Shown here in pieces: positions 1 through 10,421 of a DNA stretch of 64,000 bases. The DNA lies in assembly GCF_002298975.1 (NCBI RefSeq), contig NZ_DBMV01000034.1:1-64000 (forward strand), given 5' to 3'. Within the stretch, counting starts at the first letter, position 1. The number at the start of each line of letters is the position of its first letter. Below the pieces are notes generated by a model that saw nothing but the letters and a program-made list of their open reading frames with translations, had not been told where the DNA came from and did no database searches. Made by a program: the position numbers and the translations under genes. This stretch comes from Ralstonia sp. UBA689. Lineage in GTDB: Bacteria; Pseudomonadota; Gammaproteobacteria; Burkholderiales; Burkholderiaceae.

Positions 1-162
1 ATGTTCCGGCGCATCTGCCGCGTTCGCGGCACGCGGCTTATCCGCAGCGTTACGGCTGAACACCGCACGCAGAAATCCACGCGCAGAGCAAACGCCTTTC
101 TGATATTCGCTAAGCGCGTCGCCAGCCGGGGAATCGGTGGATTTGGAGATCGAGCGGGTCAC
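1..162 (-). CDS. Hypothetical protein, N-terminal part (runs off the left edge)
   Basis: An open frame on the minus strand starts at a GTG (162-160) and continues off the window without a stop; 54 codons are visible. The GTG is chosen over an ATG at 177 because AAGAGGA lies at ribosome-binding distance before it. The visible N-terminus is polar, rich in Ser, Ala and Arg, with no signal peptide or membrane segment. I do not recognise the family. It diverges from the cytochrome bd operon. It could be spurious, as only a fragment is seen. Confidence 0.4.
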   Translation of the reverse strand, partial: MTRSISKSTDSPAGDALSEYQKGVCSARGFLRAVFSRNAADKPRAANAADAPEH

Positions 163-762
163 GGCATTCCTCTTCATGTGATGAACGGAACCGCGCCCAA
201 CCCTGGGAGGAGGGGTGGGCGAGCACAGGCAAGCTGGAAAACCGAGACGTAACAATCGGCGCGGCCGAAGCCGCTCATGCCTGGCTCGCCCAAGGAGGGA
301 TGACGAAGCCAGGCCATAGCAGAGGGCAAGCACCTATGCTTGGCACTTGCCCGTTACGTCCAAGGTTTCCAGGCCTTGATCGCTTCCTCTATGGCACCGA
401 AAGCGATGGCGCTGAGTGTAGTGATGGCCGCTTCGTCGGAGCAAGGGGCGGAACTATAAATCAGAATCGGCGTAAAAACTGCCCCCACGCCTCGTGTTCA
501 TGCGGTTCATGCAGTGGCCTGGCGAGTGTGGGCCGGGGTGGGCGGCACAATGATTTACCGTTTGACGCATTTATGTGAGATTGGCGCGCCGCAGGCATTC
601 CGACGAAATGTCGGTACCGCGCGGTTATGCCGCTGCCATCGGCTCAGGAAGGGTTTGTCAGTTACACCAACCATGACTAGACTGGTTCACATGTGACTTT
701 CTGTGCCATCGGCGGGAAACTACCCCGATGGCACCGGCCGTACTCTGGATCCCCCCGACCCT
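163..762. other. Non-coding stretch upstream of the cyd operon
   Basis: About 600 bases without a convincing gene; short frames here have no family resemblance and poor starts. It holds a hairpin-forming segment at 324-352, where two stems compete (CAAGCA/TGCTTG at 327-332/337-342, and GGGCAAG/CTTGCCC at 324-330/346-352), and a perfect 10-base palindrome TCACATGTGA at 687-696 about 65 bases before the first cyd gene. I could not identify a canonical FNR/ANR site. The oxygen-responsive control expected for a bd oxidase should lie here. Confidence 0.4.
687..696. promoter_or_regulatory. Perfect palindrome TCACATGTGA upstream of cydP
   Basis: A 10-base perfect inverted repeat in the cyd promoter region. 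It could be a regulator half-site pair, but it is short and matches no operator I can name. Confidence 0.2.
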
Positions 763-942
763 GTGAACCCCAACGATCGCCGACTCGTCCGCCATCTGCT
801 CGTCATTGTCACCATCAAGGTGGCGGTGCTGGGCGCGCTGTGGTGGGTGTTCGTGCGGGACGCCCGGGTGGCGGTCGATGCAGAGCGGGCCGCTGATCGT
901 TTGATCATGACACCGTCAGCAGCGCATGGAGGGCAGCCGTGA
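763..942 (+). CDS. cydP: Small cytochrome bd oxidase accessory subunit, CydP-type
   Basis: A 59-residue protein with a short charged N-terminus, one hydrophobic helix (about residues 10-28, ending in a WWVF motif) and a polar tail. This matches the small proteins called CydP (putative cytochrome oxidase small subunit) encoded before cydA in betaproteobacteria. The GTG at 763 is preferred over a GTG at 703 because the extra 20 residues would be Pro/Gly-rich and unlike the family; its ribosome site is weak either way. Its stop overlaps the cydA start by four bases (GTGA), implying translational coupling. It is likely an inner-membrane protein that helps assemble or stabilise the oxidase; that role is inferred. 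Confidence 0.7.
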   Translation: MNPNDRRLVRHLLVIVTIKVAVLGALWWVFVRDARVAVDAERAADRLIMTPSAAHGGQP

Positions 943-2495
943 TATCCGAGCACCTGGTCGATCTTTCCCGGCTGCAGTTCGCGGCCACGGCGTTGTACCA
1001 CTTCCTGTTCGTGCCGCTTACGCTGGGCATGGTCTGGCTGCTGGTCATCATGGAGAGCGTCTATGTGATGACCAACAAGGTCATCTGGAAAGACATGACG
1101 CGCTTCTGGGGCAAGCTGTTCGGCATCAACTTTGCGCTGGGCGTGACCACCGGCATCACGCTCGAATTCCAGTTCGGCACCAACTGGGCGTACTACTCGC
1201 ACTACGTGGGCGACATCTTCGGGGCGCCGCTGGCCATCGAGGGGCTGATGGCGTTCTTCCTGGAATCCACCTTCATCGGGCTGTTCTTCTTTGGGTGGGA
1301 CCGGCTCTCCAAAACGCAGCATCTGCTGGTGACGACGCTCATGGCAGTCGGCACCAATCTTTCCGCGCTGTGGATCCTGATCGCCAACGGCTGGATGCAG
1401 AACCCGGTGGGTGCGGATTTCAACTGGCAGACCATGCGCATGGAGATGTCGGACTTCTGGGCCGTAGTCTTTAACCCGGTGGCGCAGGCCAAGTTTGTGC
1501 ACACGGTGTCGGCGGGCTATGTGACGGGCGCGATGTTCGTGCTGTCGATCTCAAGCTGGTATCTGCTGCGCGGGCGCGACGTGGAGTTTGCGCGGCGCAG
1601 CTTTCGCGTGGCGGCGGCGTTTGGTCTTGCCAGCGCCTGTTCGGTGATCGTGCTGGGCGATGAATCCGGTTACACCGTGGGCGAAGCGCAGCAAACCAAG
1701 ATGGCCGCCATCGAGGCCATGTGGGAGACCGAGCCCGCGCCCGCCAGCTTCAACGTGATTGCGTCGATCAACCAGCGCGAGCAGAAGAACAACTGGGCGG
1801 TCGAGATTCCGTGGGTGATGGGGCTGATCGGCACGCGCTCGGTGTCCAAGCAGATTCCCGGCATCCACGAGATCAAGGTGCGCAACCGCGGCCGCATCAT
1901 GAGCGGCATCGAGGCGGTGGCGGCGCTGGAGACGCTGCGCGAGCACCCGGACGATGCGACGGCACGTCAGACACTGCAGATCCATCAGCAAGACCTGGGC
2001 TTCGGCCTGCTGCTCAAGAAATACGTGGCCGATGTGCGACAGGCCACGCCCGAGATCATCGACAAGGCCGTCGACGATACGGTGCCGCGCGTGTGGCCGA
2101 TGTTCTGGGGATTCCGTTTGATGGTCGGCTTGGGCTTCCTGATGCTGGCGCTGTTCGGGTTGTCGTTCTGGACCACGCTGCGCCCGCAGCGCAAGGCGCC
2201 GGCGTGGCTGCTGCGCTGGGCACTGTGGATGCTGCCCGCGCCGTGGCTTGCGGCGGAACTCGGTTGGGTGGTGGCCGAGTACGGGCGCCAGCCGTGGACG
2301 ATCTACGGCGTGCTGCCCACGCACCTGAGTGTGTCGACGTTGAGCGAGGCGAGCCTTTACGGTTCACTGGCGGGCTTTATCGGTTTCTACACGCTGCTGC
2401 TGATCGTCGAGATGTATCTGATGGTGAAGTTCGCTCGGCAAGGTCCGGGCAGTCTCGGCACCGGGCGCTATCAGTTCGAACCGACTCACGCCTGA
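939..2495 (+). CDS. cydA: Cytochrome bd ubiquinol oxidase subunit I
   Basis: Subunit I of the bd-type quinol oxidase, which binds hemes b558, b595 and d and oxidises ubiquinol while reducing oxygen to water in the inner membrane. The 518 residues match the length of the long-Q-loop (E. coli) type. Visible hallmarks are the N-terminal heme ligand His21 in LYHFLFVPLT, the AIEGLMAFFLEST segment carrying the two conserved glutamates near heme d, the TKMAAIEAMWETE Q-loop segment with its conserved Lys and Glu, and the C-terminal GWVVAEYGRQPW motif. The start is GTG with GGAGGG just upstream. It is second in the cydP-A-B-X-ybgE operon, 10 bases before cydB. Confidence 0.97.
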   Translation: MISEHLVDLSRLQFAATALYHFLFVPLTLGMVWLLVIMESVYVMTNKVIWKDMTRFWGKLFGINFALGVTTGITLEFQFGTNWAYYSHYVGDIFGAPLAIEGLMAFFLESTFIGLFFFGWDRLSKTQHLLVTTLMAVGTNLSALWILIANGWMQNPVGADFNWQTMRMEMSDFWAVVFNPVAQAKFVHTVSAGYVTGAMFVLSISSWYLLRGRDVEFARRSFRVAAAFGLASACSVIVLGDESGYTVGEAQQTKMAAIEAMWETEPAPASFNVIASINQREQKNNWAVEIPWVMGLIGTRSVSKQIPGIHEIKVRNRGRIMSGIEAVAALETLREHPDDATARQTLQIHQQDLGFGLLLKKYVADVRQATPEIIDKAVDDTVPRVWPMFWGFRLMVGLGFLMLALFGLSFWTTLRPQRKAPAWLLRWALWMLPAPWLAAELGWVVAEYGRQPWTIYGVLPTHLSVSTLSEASLYGSLAGFIGFYTLLLIVEMYLMVKFARQGPGSLGTGRYQFEPTHA

Positions 2496-2505
2496 GGAGG
2501 ACGAC

Positions 2506-3648
2506 ATGCTTGATTACCCAACCCTCAAGGTCATCTGGTGGCTGCTGATTGGCGTGCTGTTGATCGGCTTTGCCATCATGGACGGACACGACATGGGCGT
2601 CGGCACGCTGCTGCCCTTTGTCGGCAAGACCGACGACGAGCGGCGCGTGATCATCAACACCGTCGGCCCGCATTGGGACGGCAACCAGGTCTGGTTCATC
2701 ACTGGCGGCGGGGCGATTTTTGCAGCGTGGCCGTTGGTATATGCCACGGCGTTCAGCGGCTTTTACTGGGCGATGCTGGCCGTGCTGTGGGCGCTGTTCT
2801 TCCGGCCGGTCGGGTTTGACTACCGCAGCAAGATTCATAACGCCACGTGGCGCAAGGCGTGGGATGTGGGGCTCTTCGTTGGGGGTGCAGTGCCACCGCT
2901 GATCTTTGGTGTGGCGTTTGGCAACCTGCTGCAGGGCGTGCCGTTCCATTTCGACCGCTTCATGGTGGTCACGTACACGGGTTCGTTCTGGCAACTGCTC
3001 AATCCGTTTGCATTGCTGACCGGCGTGGTGTCGAGCGCGATGATCATCATGCACGGCGGCGTCTATCTCGCGCACCGCACCGAAGGCGTGATCCAGCAGC
3101 GTGCCACCAAGGCGGCCACGGGTGCCGCCATCGTGGCGGTGGTCGCGTTCGTGGCGGCGGGGGCGTGGCTGCGCTGGGGCGGCATCGAGGGATACGTCAT
3201 CAGTTCAGTCATCGACCCGGCAGCGCTCTCCAACCCGATGGCCAAGACGGTTGTGCGCTCGGCGGACGCGTGGTGGCACAACTATCAGGTGCAGCCGTTG
3301 CTGTGGCTGCTGCCGCTGGTTGGCGTGGTGGGTGCGCTACTTGCCGTGGCGCTGGCACGCGCCGGCCGCACGCTCATCGCGTTTGTTCTGTCGGCATTGG
3401 CGCTGGCGGGCATCATCACCACGGCGGGGGCGTCGATGTTCCCGTTCGTGCTGCCGTCGTCCAGCATGCCGGCCGCCAGCCTGACGGTGTGGGACAGCGT
3501 TTCCAGCCACTTCACGTTGGGGCTCATGTTCTGGGTCGCGATCATCTTCACGCCCATCATCGTGCTCTACACGGGCTGGGCTTACCGCGTGATGCGCGGC
3601 AAGGTGACGGTGGAACAGATCCACGCCAACGAGCATTCGGCCTACTAG
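2506..3648 (+). CDS. cydB: Cytochrome bd ubiquinol oxidase subunit II
   Basis: Subunit II of the bd oxidase, 380 residues, a polytopic inner-membrane protein that pairs with CydA and carries the proton path. The N-terminal FAIMDGHDMGVG and VGPHWDGNQVWF motifs are characteristic; the Asp of the second is the conserved residue of the proposed proton channel. About eight to nine hydrophobic helices are visible. A strong ribosome site (GAGGAGG) precedes the ATG. It lies between cydA (10-base gap) and cydX (24-base gap), so the subunits are made together. Confidence 0.97.
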   Translation: MLDYPTLKVIWWLLIGVLLIGFAIMDGHDMGVGTLLPFVGKTDDERRVIINTVGPHWDGNQVWFITGGGAIFAAWPLVYATAFSGFYWAMLAVLWALFFRPVGFDYRSKIHNATWRKAWDVGLFVGGAVPPLIFGVAFGNLLQGVPFHFDRFMVVTYTGSFWQLLNPFALLTGVVSSAMIIMHGGVYLAHRTEGVIQQRATKAATGAAIVAVVAFVAAGAWLRWGGIEGYVISSVIDPAALSNPMAKTVVRSADAWWHNYQVQPLLWLLPLVGVVGALLAVALARAGRTLIAFVLSALALAGIITTAGASMFPFVLPSSSMPAASLTVWDSVSSHFTLGLMFWVAIIFTPIIVLYTGWAYRVMRGKVTVEQIHANEHSAY

Positions 3649-3672
3649 CCGTGAGTCACCGGAGGACATGAC

Positions 3673-3795
3673 ATGTGGTACTTCAGTTGGGTGCTGGGCG
3701 TCGGCTTTGCCGTGCTGCTGGCCGTGCTCAATGCGATGTGGGGTGAGGTGAGTGATGCACGCGCGGCCAGCGCCACCAGCGAGGAGCGCGAGTGA
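3673..3795 (+). CDS. cydX: Cytochrome bd oxidase small subunit CydX
   Basis: A 40-residue single-helix protein starting MWYFSWVLGVGFAVLLA, with the conserved N-terminal Tyr/Trp and the NAMWGE motif after the helix that define CydX/CbdX. In E. coli CydX is needed for stable, active cytochrome bd. The ATG follows a clear GGAGG. Its stop codon overlaps the next gene start by four bases. It is below the size that routine gene calling usually accepts. Confidence 0.93.
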   Translation: MWYFSWVLGVGFAVLLAVLNAMWGEVSDARAASATSEERE

Positions 3796-4064
3796 GCGCA
3801 CCCGCCGCACCGCGCATCCATCCGGCCAGCTTGGCGGCAGGGTTGATCGTCATGGCGGTCGGCACGGTCTATCCGTACATCGTGACCAATGCCTCGGGCC
3901 GCGCCAGTCACGTGCTGGCAATGCTGCTCTTCTGGGCGATGAGCGCGGGGCTGGTGCGCGGCGTGGGGTTCATTCCGCACCACAGGGTGTGGCGCGTCTT
4001 GTTTTCAGGGTGGTCGTGCGCATTGGCCCTGACGCTGTTCGGGCTGTTGCGCGTCTTCGGGTGA
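3792..4064 (+). CDS. Cyd operon membrane protein, YbgE-like
   Basis: A 90-residue protein with three hydrophobic segments (about residues 12-30, 38-55 and 68-86), starting with GTG inside the cydX stop. Size, topology and last place in the cyd operon match the YbgE (CydE-like) accessory proteins. The role is not firmly established; assembly or stability of the bd complex is the usual suggestion. It ends four bases before the convergent DUF4126 gene, with no terminator hairpin between them. Confidence 0.75.
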   Translation: MSAPAAPRIHPASLAAGLIVMAVGTVYPYIVTNASGRASHVLAMLLFWAMSAGLVRGVGFIPHHRVWRVLFSGWSCALALTLFGLLRVFG

Positions 4065-4068
4065 GGCC

Positions 4069-4698
4069 CTAGCGCGGCAGGCGGGTTGTGCTGGTGCTGG
4101 TTGCGGCGGGCGGCTCGGGGGTGCGTCCGCGCAGCGCATTGCGCAGGCGCCGTACGCCGCGCCATAGCTTGGGCAGCAGCCACACGGCGAGTATCAGCAG
4201 CCCCGCCAGCACCACCAGGAACGCAATCGGCAGGAAGAACGCCATCAGCAGCCCGCCGCTGGCGGCGATGTCTTCGCTGAAGGACGCTACCCAGTTTGAG
4301 AACGGCTCCGGTGACGCATTGATCAGCGCGCGGGTGCCGGCCTTGGTGGCATGCGCCGTTCCGGCCAACGTGCCGCCGATGAGCCCAGCCGCCACCATCC
4401 ATTGCGGATCGAGTTGCCCGAACGCGGCTGCCGCCAGGATTGCCCCGGCGGGGATGCGGATGAAGGTCTGGATGCCGTCCCAGACAGAATCGAACCCCGG
4501 AATCTTGTCGGCTAGGAACTCTGCCACGGCCAACACCCCGGCCAGCCCGATCACCCACCACGATTCGATCATCTGCAGGCCAGGCGGCAGGTGCAGCCAG
4601 CCGGTGCGGCCCAGAACGCCGGCGGCAAACACGGCCAGGTAGAGGCGGAATCCGCTGGTCCAGGACAGGCCTGCGGCCAGCGCGGCGGTTTCCAGCAT
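4069..4698 (-). CDS. DUF4126 family membrane protein
   Basis: A 209-residue, Ala/Gly-rich membrane protein with several hydrophobic stretches and the pattern typical of DUF4126: an N-terminal LSWTSGFRLYLAVF segment, a central ADKIPGFDSVWD segment, and AGTAHATKAGTRALIN. The tail is basic and proline-rich. Function is unknown. It reads towards the cyd operon and is probably its own transcription unit. Confidence 0.8.
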   Translation of the reverse strand: MLETAALAAGLSWTSGFRLYLAVFAAGVLGRTGWLHLPPGLQMIESWWVIGLAGVLAVAEFLADKIPGFDSVWDGIQTFIRIPAGAILAAAAFGQLDPQWMVAAGLIGGTLAGTAHATKAGTRALINASPEPFSNWVASFSEDIAASGGLLMAFFLPIAFLVVLAGLLILAVWLLPKLWRGVRRLRNALRGRTPEPPAATSTSTTRLPR

Positions 4699-4784
4699 GG
4701 GGTTCTCTGTGGGTCAGGTTCAGGCGAACAGGCTAGCAGCCTGCCGATATTGCAGTGTAGTGCGCTGCCACCCGCGCGGCAGCC

Positions 4785-5270
4785 TTACAGCAACGACTTC
4801 CCTTGCGACAGGATCTTGTCGCAGGCCTGCTTGGTGATCTGCTTCTTGAGGCCGTCGCCGCTCAGGTCGAACTTGCTGCCATCAGAGCCGGTCAGGATGC
4901 CCTTGGCACCATCGGCGTAGCCGGCGTCGGAAGCTGGCGCGCCGCCCAGACGGCCGAGCAGCTTGTCCTTGACCGACGCTGCGCCGCTGGCGCCACCCAG
5001 GTAGTTGTTCTTGATGCAGAACTCCAGCACCCCGGCCACGTTGCCGGTGCTGCCGGAAGTGAGTGACCCCAGCGACGGCGTGCCGCCCATGCCGCCCATG
5101 CCGCCCAGATTGCCTAGGCCGCCAAGGCCCCCGGTGGCGCCTTGGCTGCTGCTGCCACTGCCTTGTGTCGCGCCCTTGATGAGATCACCGATCTGGGCAT
5201 GTGCGGCCGCTGGCAGCAGCGCGGCGATCAGGAGGGTGATTGCGGCGGTAGTGGTCAGGTGGCGTTTCAT
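4785..5270 (-). CDS. DUF2501 family secreted protein (YjjA-like)
   Basis: A 161-residue protein with a Sec signal peptide (basic MKRH, hydrophobic core, cut after AAAHA near residue 26), then a Ser/Gly-rich linker with Gly-Leu-Gly-Asn and Gly-Met repeats, and a C-terminal domain containing VLEFCIKNNYL, the DUF2501 signature seen in E. coli YjjA. A strong AAGGAG precedes the chosen ATG; the frame stays open upstream but those residues look like leader. It is likely periplasmic, function unknown. Confidence 0.8.
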   Translation of the reverse strand: MKRHLTTTAAITLLIAALLPAAAHAQIGDLIKGATQGSGSSSQGATGGLGGLGNLGGMGGMGGTPSLGSLTSGSTGNVAGVLEFCIKNNYLGGASGAASVKDKLLGRLGGAPASDAGYADGAKGILTGSDGSKFDLSGDGLKKQITKQACDKILSQGKSLL

Positions 5271-5395
5271 GCGGGACTCCTTCGAGGGACGACCGACGGG
5301 AGAAGGGGGAATATCCACACCGTAGTGCAGAACCTGGCGAAACGACATGTTGCGCAACGCGCGATGTTCTCGCCATTGTCCACCGCCCAGGCAAC

Positions 5396-5424
5396 AAAAA
5401 ACCCGGCATGTTGCCGGGTTTTTT
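5396..5424 (-). terminator. Terminator of the cold-shock gene
   Basis: The 8-base stem ACCCGGCA/TGCCGGGT with a three-base loop is flanked by A6 and T6 runs, so it can act in both directions. It sits 46 bases after the csp stop codon. Confidence 0.85.
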
Positions 5425-5469
5425 GCATTTCGGCACCCGCGCCATCGGCGGGGCGCCAGATGACGCCGA

Positions 5470-5673
5470 TCAGGCAGCCTGGATGTTGGTGGCCTGCTTG
5501 CCCTTCGGGCCCTGCGTCACTTCGAACGAGACGCGCTGACCTTCCTTAAGCGTCTTGAAGCCAGCCATCTGGATGGCCGAGAAATGCGCAAACAGTTCTT
5601 CGCCGCCTTCGTCAGGCGAGATGAAACCGAAACCCTTGGCGTCGTTGAACCACTTGACCGTACCGATTGCCAT
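5470..5673 (-). CDS. Cold-shock domain protein (CspA family)
   Basis: A 67-residue single cold-shock domain. It carries both RNA-binding motifs: RNP1 as KGFGFISPD and RNP2 as ELFAHFSAI. These proteins bind single-stranded RNA or DNA and melt RNA structure, often as cold-induced or constitutive RNA chaperones. The frame extends upstream, but the domain starts exactly at MAIGTVKWFND. A promoter-like pair 280-310 bases upstream implies a long 5' leader, as in regulated csp genes. Which csp paralogue this is cannot be said. Confidence 0.95.
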   Translation of the reverse strand: MAIGTVKWFNDAKGFGFISPDEGGEELFAHFSAIQMAGFKTLKEGQRVSFEVTQGPKGKQATNIQAA

Positions 5674-6247
5674 ACAAACCCCTCCGTGGAAACACAAGTC
5701 CGAGCCGGGAGGGGATGCCTGTCGTGTCAGTGCAGAGCGGTACCGCGCAGTCATCGCCGGTTCGCCGTGGTTGGGCACAACGAAAGGCGCGGGTGGAACC
5801 GCGCCGCCAGCGATCGGTCTTCTTGTGGCAGCCGCCACAGCCTGATGCGGTTGTCGATCTGTTGTCGACTGGTGTGAGGCCTCCCGGGCTCACCAATCAT
5901 GAGGCTTGCTGCCAATTGTTTGCGGGGCAGTAAGGCGCACATGTTGAATTCGATTGTTCGAGGAAAGCAACAGACTGTCAAGGCTGTTGAAGGTGGGTTT
6001 GTGGCGAAAAACGGTCAGTTTTTGAAGAGGTTTCACTCGAAATCAAGTCGATCGTCCCCACCTGCCGACAATGTTTGGCATTCGGGCCCAGCGGCTGCCC
6101 TCTTTCCAGCCTTGGGCTGGCCGGAGGAACGCCCCCCGCCCTGGGTGCCGGTGAACGAACGCAACCCGGGCCAAACCATTTGTAAAGCTTGAACTCGGCG
6201 TTATTTCCCCAAATTGCGAAGTCGAAAGGAGTGGTTAGAATAAGACC
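5674..6247. other. Divergent intergenic region between csp and clpS
   Basis: About 570 bases without a gene. The left half is the probable untranslated leader of csp on the minus strand. The right half holds the clpS promoter, which I could not place; an AAGGAG lies 16 bases before the clpS ATG, which is rather far for a ribosome site. Confidence 0.5.
5953..5981 (-). promoter_or_regulatory. Sigma-70 promoter for csp
   Basis: On the minus strand a perfect -35 TTGACA (5981-5976) is followed after 17 bases by AACAAT (5958-5953) as -10. Transcription from about 5946 would give a leader of roughly 270 bases before the csp ATG. Confidence 0.55.
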
Positions 6248-6570
6248 ATGGCAATCCGGCAAGCGACCACTCCACAACACGATTCGGGCACCGTACTAGA
6301 GCGGAAAGAGCAAGCGCTCAAACCGCCCGCGATGTACAAGGTGCTGCTGCTCAACGACGACTACACCCCGATGGAATTCGTCGTGATGATTCTTCAACAA
6401 TATTTCAGCAAAGACCGGGAAACTGCGACACAGATCATGCTGACTGTGCATCGGGAAGGTAAGGGCGTGTGCGGTATCTACACCCGGGATATCGCCTCGA
6501 CGAAGGTGGAATTAGTGTCAACCCATGCACGGCAGGCGGGCCACCCACTGCAGTGCGTGATGGAGGAAGC

Positions 6571-6574
<4 letters not shown>
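6248..6574 (+). CDS. clpS: ATP-dependent Clp protease adaptor ClpS
   Basis: ClpS binds the N-domain of ClpA and delivers substrates with destabilising N-terminal residues (N-end rule). The 108 residues have the usual disordered N-terminal extension (about 30 residues) and then the core: MYKVLLLNDDYTPMEFVV forms one side of the hydrophobic pocket, followed by TVHREGKGVCG and the C-terminal half. Its TGA overlaps the clpA ATG (ATGA), so adaptor and unfoldase are coupled. Confidence 0.96.
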
Positions 6575-8859
<2,285 letters not shown>

Positions 8860-8877
8860 CGCCAGTCGCTACCAAAT

Positions 8878-8917
8878 GAAACGGCCCGGAGGGTTTGACC
8901 TTCCGGGCCGTTTTTTT
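8878..8917. terminator. Bidirectional terminator between clpA and dut
   Basis: A stem of about 10 bp, ACGGCCCGGA/TCCGGGCCGT, is followed by T7 on the plus strand and preceded by A residues, between two convergent genes. Confidence 0.85.
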
Positions 8918-8934
8918 ATGCGCTCACTAGATGT

Positions 8935-9381
8935 TTAGTGGCGTCCGGTGCTGCCGAAGCCGCCGGCACCGCGTTCGCTCTCGGCAAAATCGTCGACGAT
9001 GTTCAGCTCGGCTTGCACCACCGGCACGATGACCAGTTGCGCGAGGCGTTCCATCGGATTGAGCACGAAGGCCGTGCTGCCGCGGTTCCACGTGCTGACC
9101 ATGAGTTGACCTTGATAGTCCGAATCGATCAGGCCGACGAGGTTGCCGAGCACGATGCCATGCTTGTGGCCCATGCCCGAGCGCGGCAGGATCAGCGCCG
9201 CGTAGCCGGGGTCGGCCAGGTGGATGGCCATGCCGGTCGGGATCAGGTGCGTGGTGCCGGGTTCGATGGTGAGCGGGGCGTCGATGCAGGCGCGCAGGTC
9301 CAGCCCGGCGCTGCCGGTGGTGGCGTACTGCGGGAGCTGTTCGTGCAGGCGGGCGTCGAGGATCTTGACATCGAGTTTCAT
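8935..9381 (-). CDS. dut: Deoxyuridine 5'-triphosphate nucleotidohydrolase
   Basis: Trimeric dUTPase that hydrolyses dUTP to dUMP, keeping uracil out of DNA and supplying dTMP synthesis. All five motifs of the 148-residue enzyme are visible: GSAGLDLRA, PRSGMGHKHG, GLIDSDYQG, the RLAQLVIVPV segment, and the C-terminal ERGAGGFGSTG that closes over the active site. Its ATG overlaps the stop of the upstream oxidoreductase gene, making it last in the coaBC operon; dut also lies next to coaBC (dfp) in enterobacteria. Confidence 0.97.
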   Translation of the reverse strand: MKLDVKILDARLHEQLPQYATTGSAGLDLRACIDAPLTIEPGTTHLIPTGMAIHLADPGYAALILPRSGMGHKHGIVLGNLVGLIDSDYQGQLMVSTWNRGSTAFVLNPMERLAQLVIVPVVQAELNIVDDFAESERGAGGFGSTGRH

Positions 9382-10421
9382 GCGGGGCAGGCCGAAGAGG
9401 TGACAGAAGCCGGGGATGGTAGCGCAAACGCCTCGGCCAGCAGCTCGTACGAGCGCAGGCGGGCCTTGTAGCTGGGCGCGACGGTCAGCACGATGAGTTC
9501 GTCGGCAACGAAGCGCTCCTTGATGGCAAGCATCTGCTCGGCTACGGATTCCGGCGTGCCGATGATGCTGCGCGGCCGCTCGCGCATGACGATGGCCTGG
9601 TCGCGCTCGGTGTAGACGTGGGCTTCGCCTTGCTCGACGGTCGGGATCGGGCCGTTCACGCCAAGCGCCATCTGCACGCGGCGCAGGTCGACGGCGGCTT
9701 CATAGCGGCGCGCTTCGGCTTCGGTGTCTGCGGCGATTACGAAGATGGCAGCAGCGTTGTACGGACGCGCGTCAAAACCCGGTTCGAAATCGGTACGGTA
9801 CTGCTGCGCGACGACGTGGCCGACGTGCGGATTGATGAAGTGCGCGAAGGCGAAGCGGATGCCCAGGCGCGCAGCCAGCGCGCCACCGAAATCGCTGGAG
9901 CCGAGCATCCACAGCTCGGGCTTGGTGTCGATCTCGGGTTGCAGGAGCACGCCATAGGCGGGGTGATCGGGCGGCAGTGTGCCAGTCAGGTGCCAGATCA
10001 GTTCCTGCACCTGCTGCGGGAAGATGTCGCCGCGGTTGTAATCGCCCATGGCCACGGCTTGCGCGGTACGCATGTCGCCACCGGGCGCTCGGCCGACGCC
10101 CAGGTCGATACGGTTGGGGAACAGCGCTTCCAGCAGGCGGAACTGCTCGGCCAGCTTGAACGGGCTGTAGTAGGGCAGCATCACGCCGCCGGAGCCGACG
10201 CGCAGGTGTTTCGTGGCGCTTGCCACGCGGGCAATCATCACCTCGGGCGCGGGGTTGCTCACGCCGCGCAGGCCGTGGTGCTCTGCGCACCAATAGCGCG
10301 TGTAGCCGAGCGAATCGGCAAGCTGCGCAAGATCGACCGTCGCGGCGATGGCATCGCTCGCGCTGTGCCCGTAGATGACCGGGCTCTGGTCTAGCACTGA
10401 CAGGCGGATCGGCGTGCTCAT
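9378..10421 (-). CDS. LLM-class flavin-dependent oxidoreductase (luciferase-like)
   Basis: A 347-residue bacterial-luciferase-fold protein beginning with the LSVLDQSPV strand and followed by YWCAEHHG, RVGSGGVMLPYYSP, and the RIDLGVGRAPGG motif typical of LLM-family FMN-dependent proteins without a dedicated reductase. The substrate cannot be told from sequence; related E. coli YhbW is also uncharacterised. It sits between coaBC and dut with four-base overlaps on both sides, so it is obligately co-translated with housekeeping genes, though no functional link is evident. Confidence 0.9.
   Translation of the reverse strand: MSTPIRLSVLDQSPVIYGHSASDAIAATVDLAQLADSLGYTRYWCAEHHGLRGVSNPAPEVMIARVASATKHLRVGSGGVMLPYYSPFKLAEQFRLLEALFPNRIDLGVGRAPGGDMRTAQAVAMGDYNRGDIFPQQVQELIWHLTGTLPPDHPAYGVLLQPEIDTKPELWMLGSSDFGGALAARLGIRFAFAHFINPHVGHVVAQQYRTDFEPGFDARPYNAAAIFVIAADTEAEARRYEAAVDLRRVQMALGVNGPIPTVEQGEAHVYTERDQAIVMRERPRSIIGTPESVAEQMLAIKERFVADELIVLTVAPSYKARLRSYELLAEAFALPSPASVTSSACPA

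Noticed and set aside
1..252. An 83-codon plus-strand frame at the left edge
   Set aside because: No ribosome site or recognisable sequence, and the opposite strand has a better-supported start.
5041..5160. Gly-codon repeats in the DUF2501 gene as a DNA repeat element
   Set aside because: The repeats follow the reading frame and encode the Gly-rich linker; no copies elsewhere in the window.
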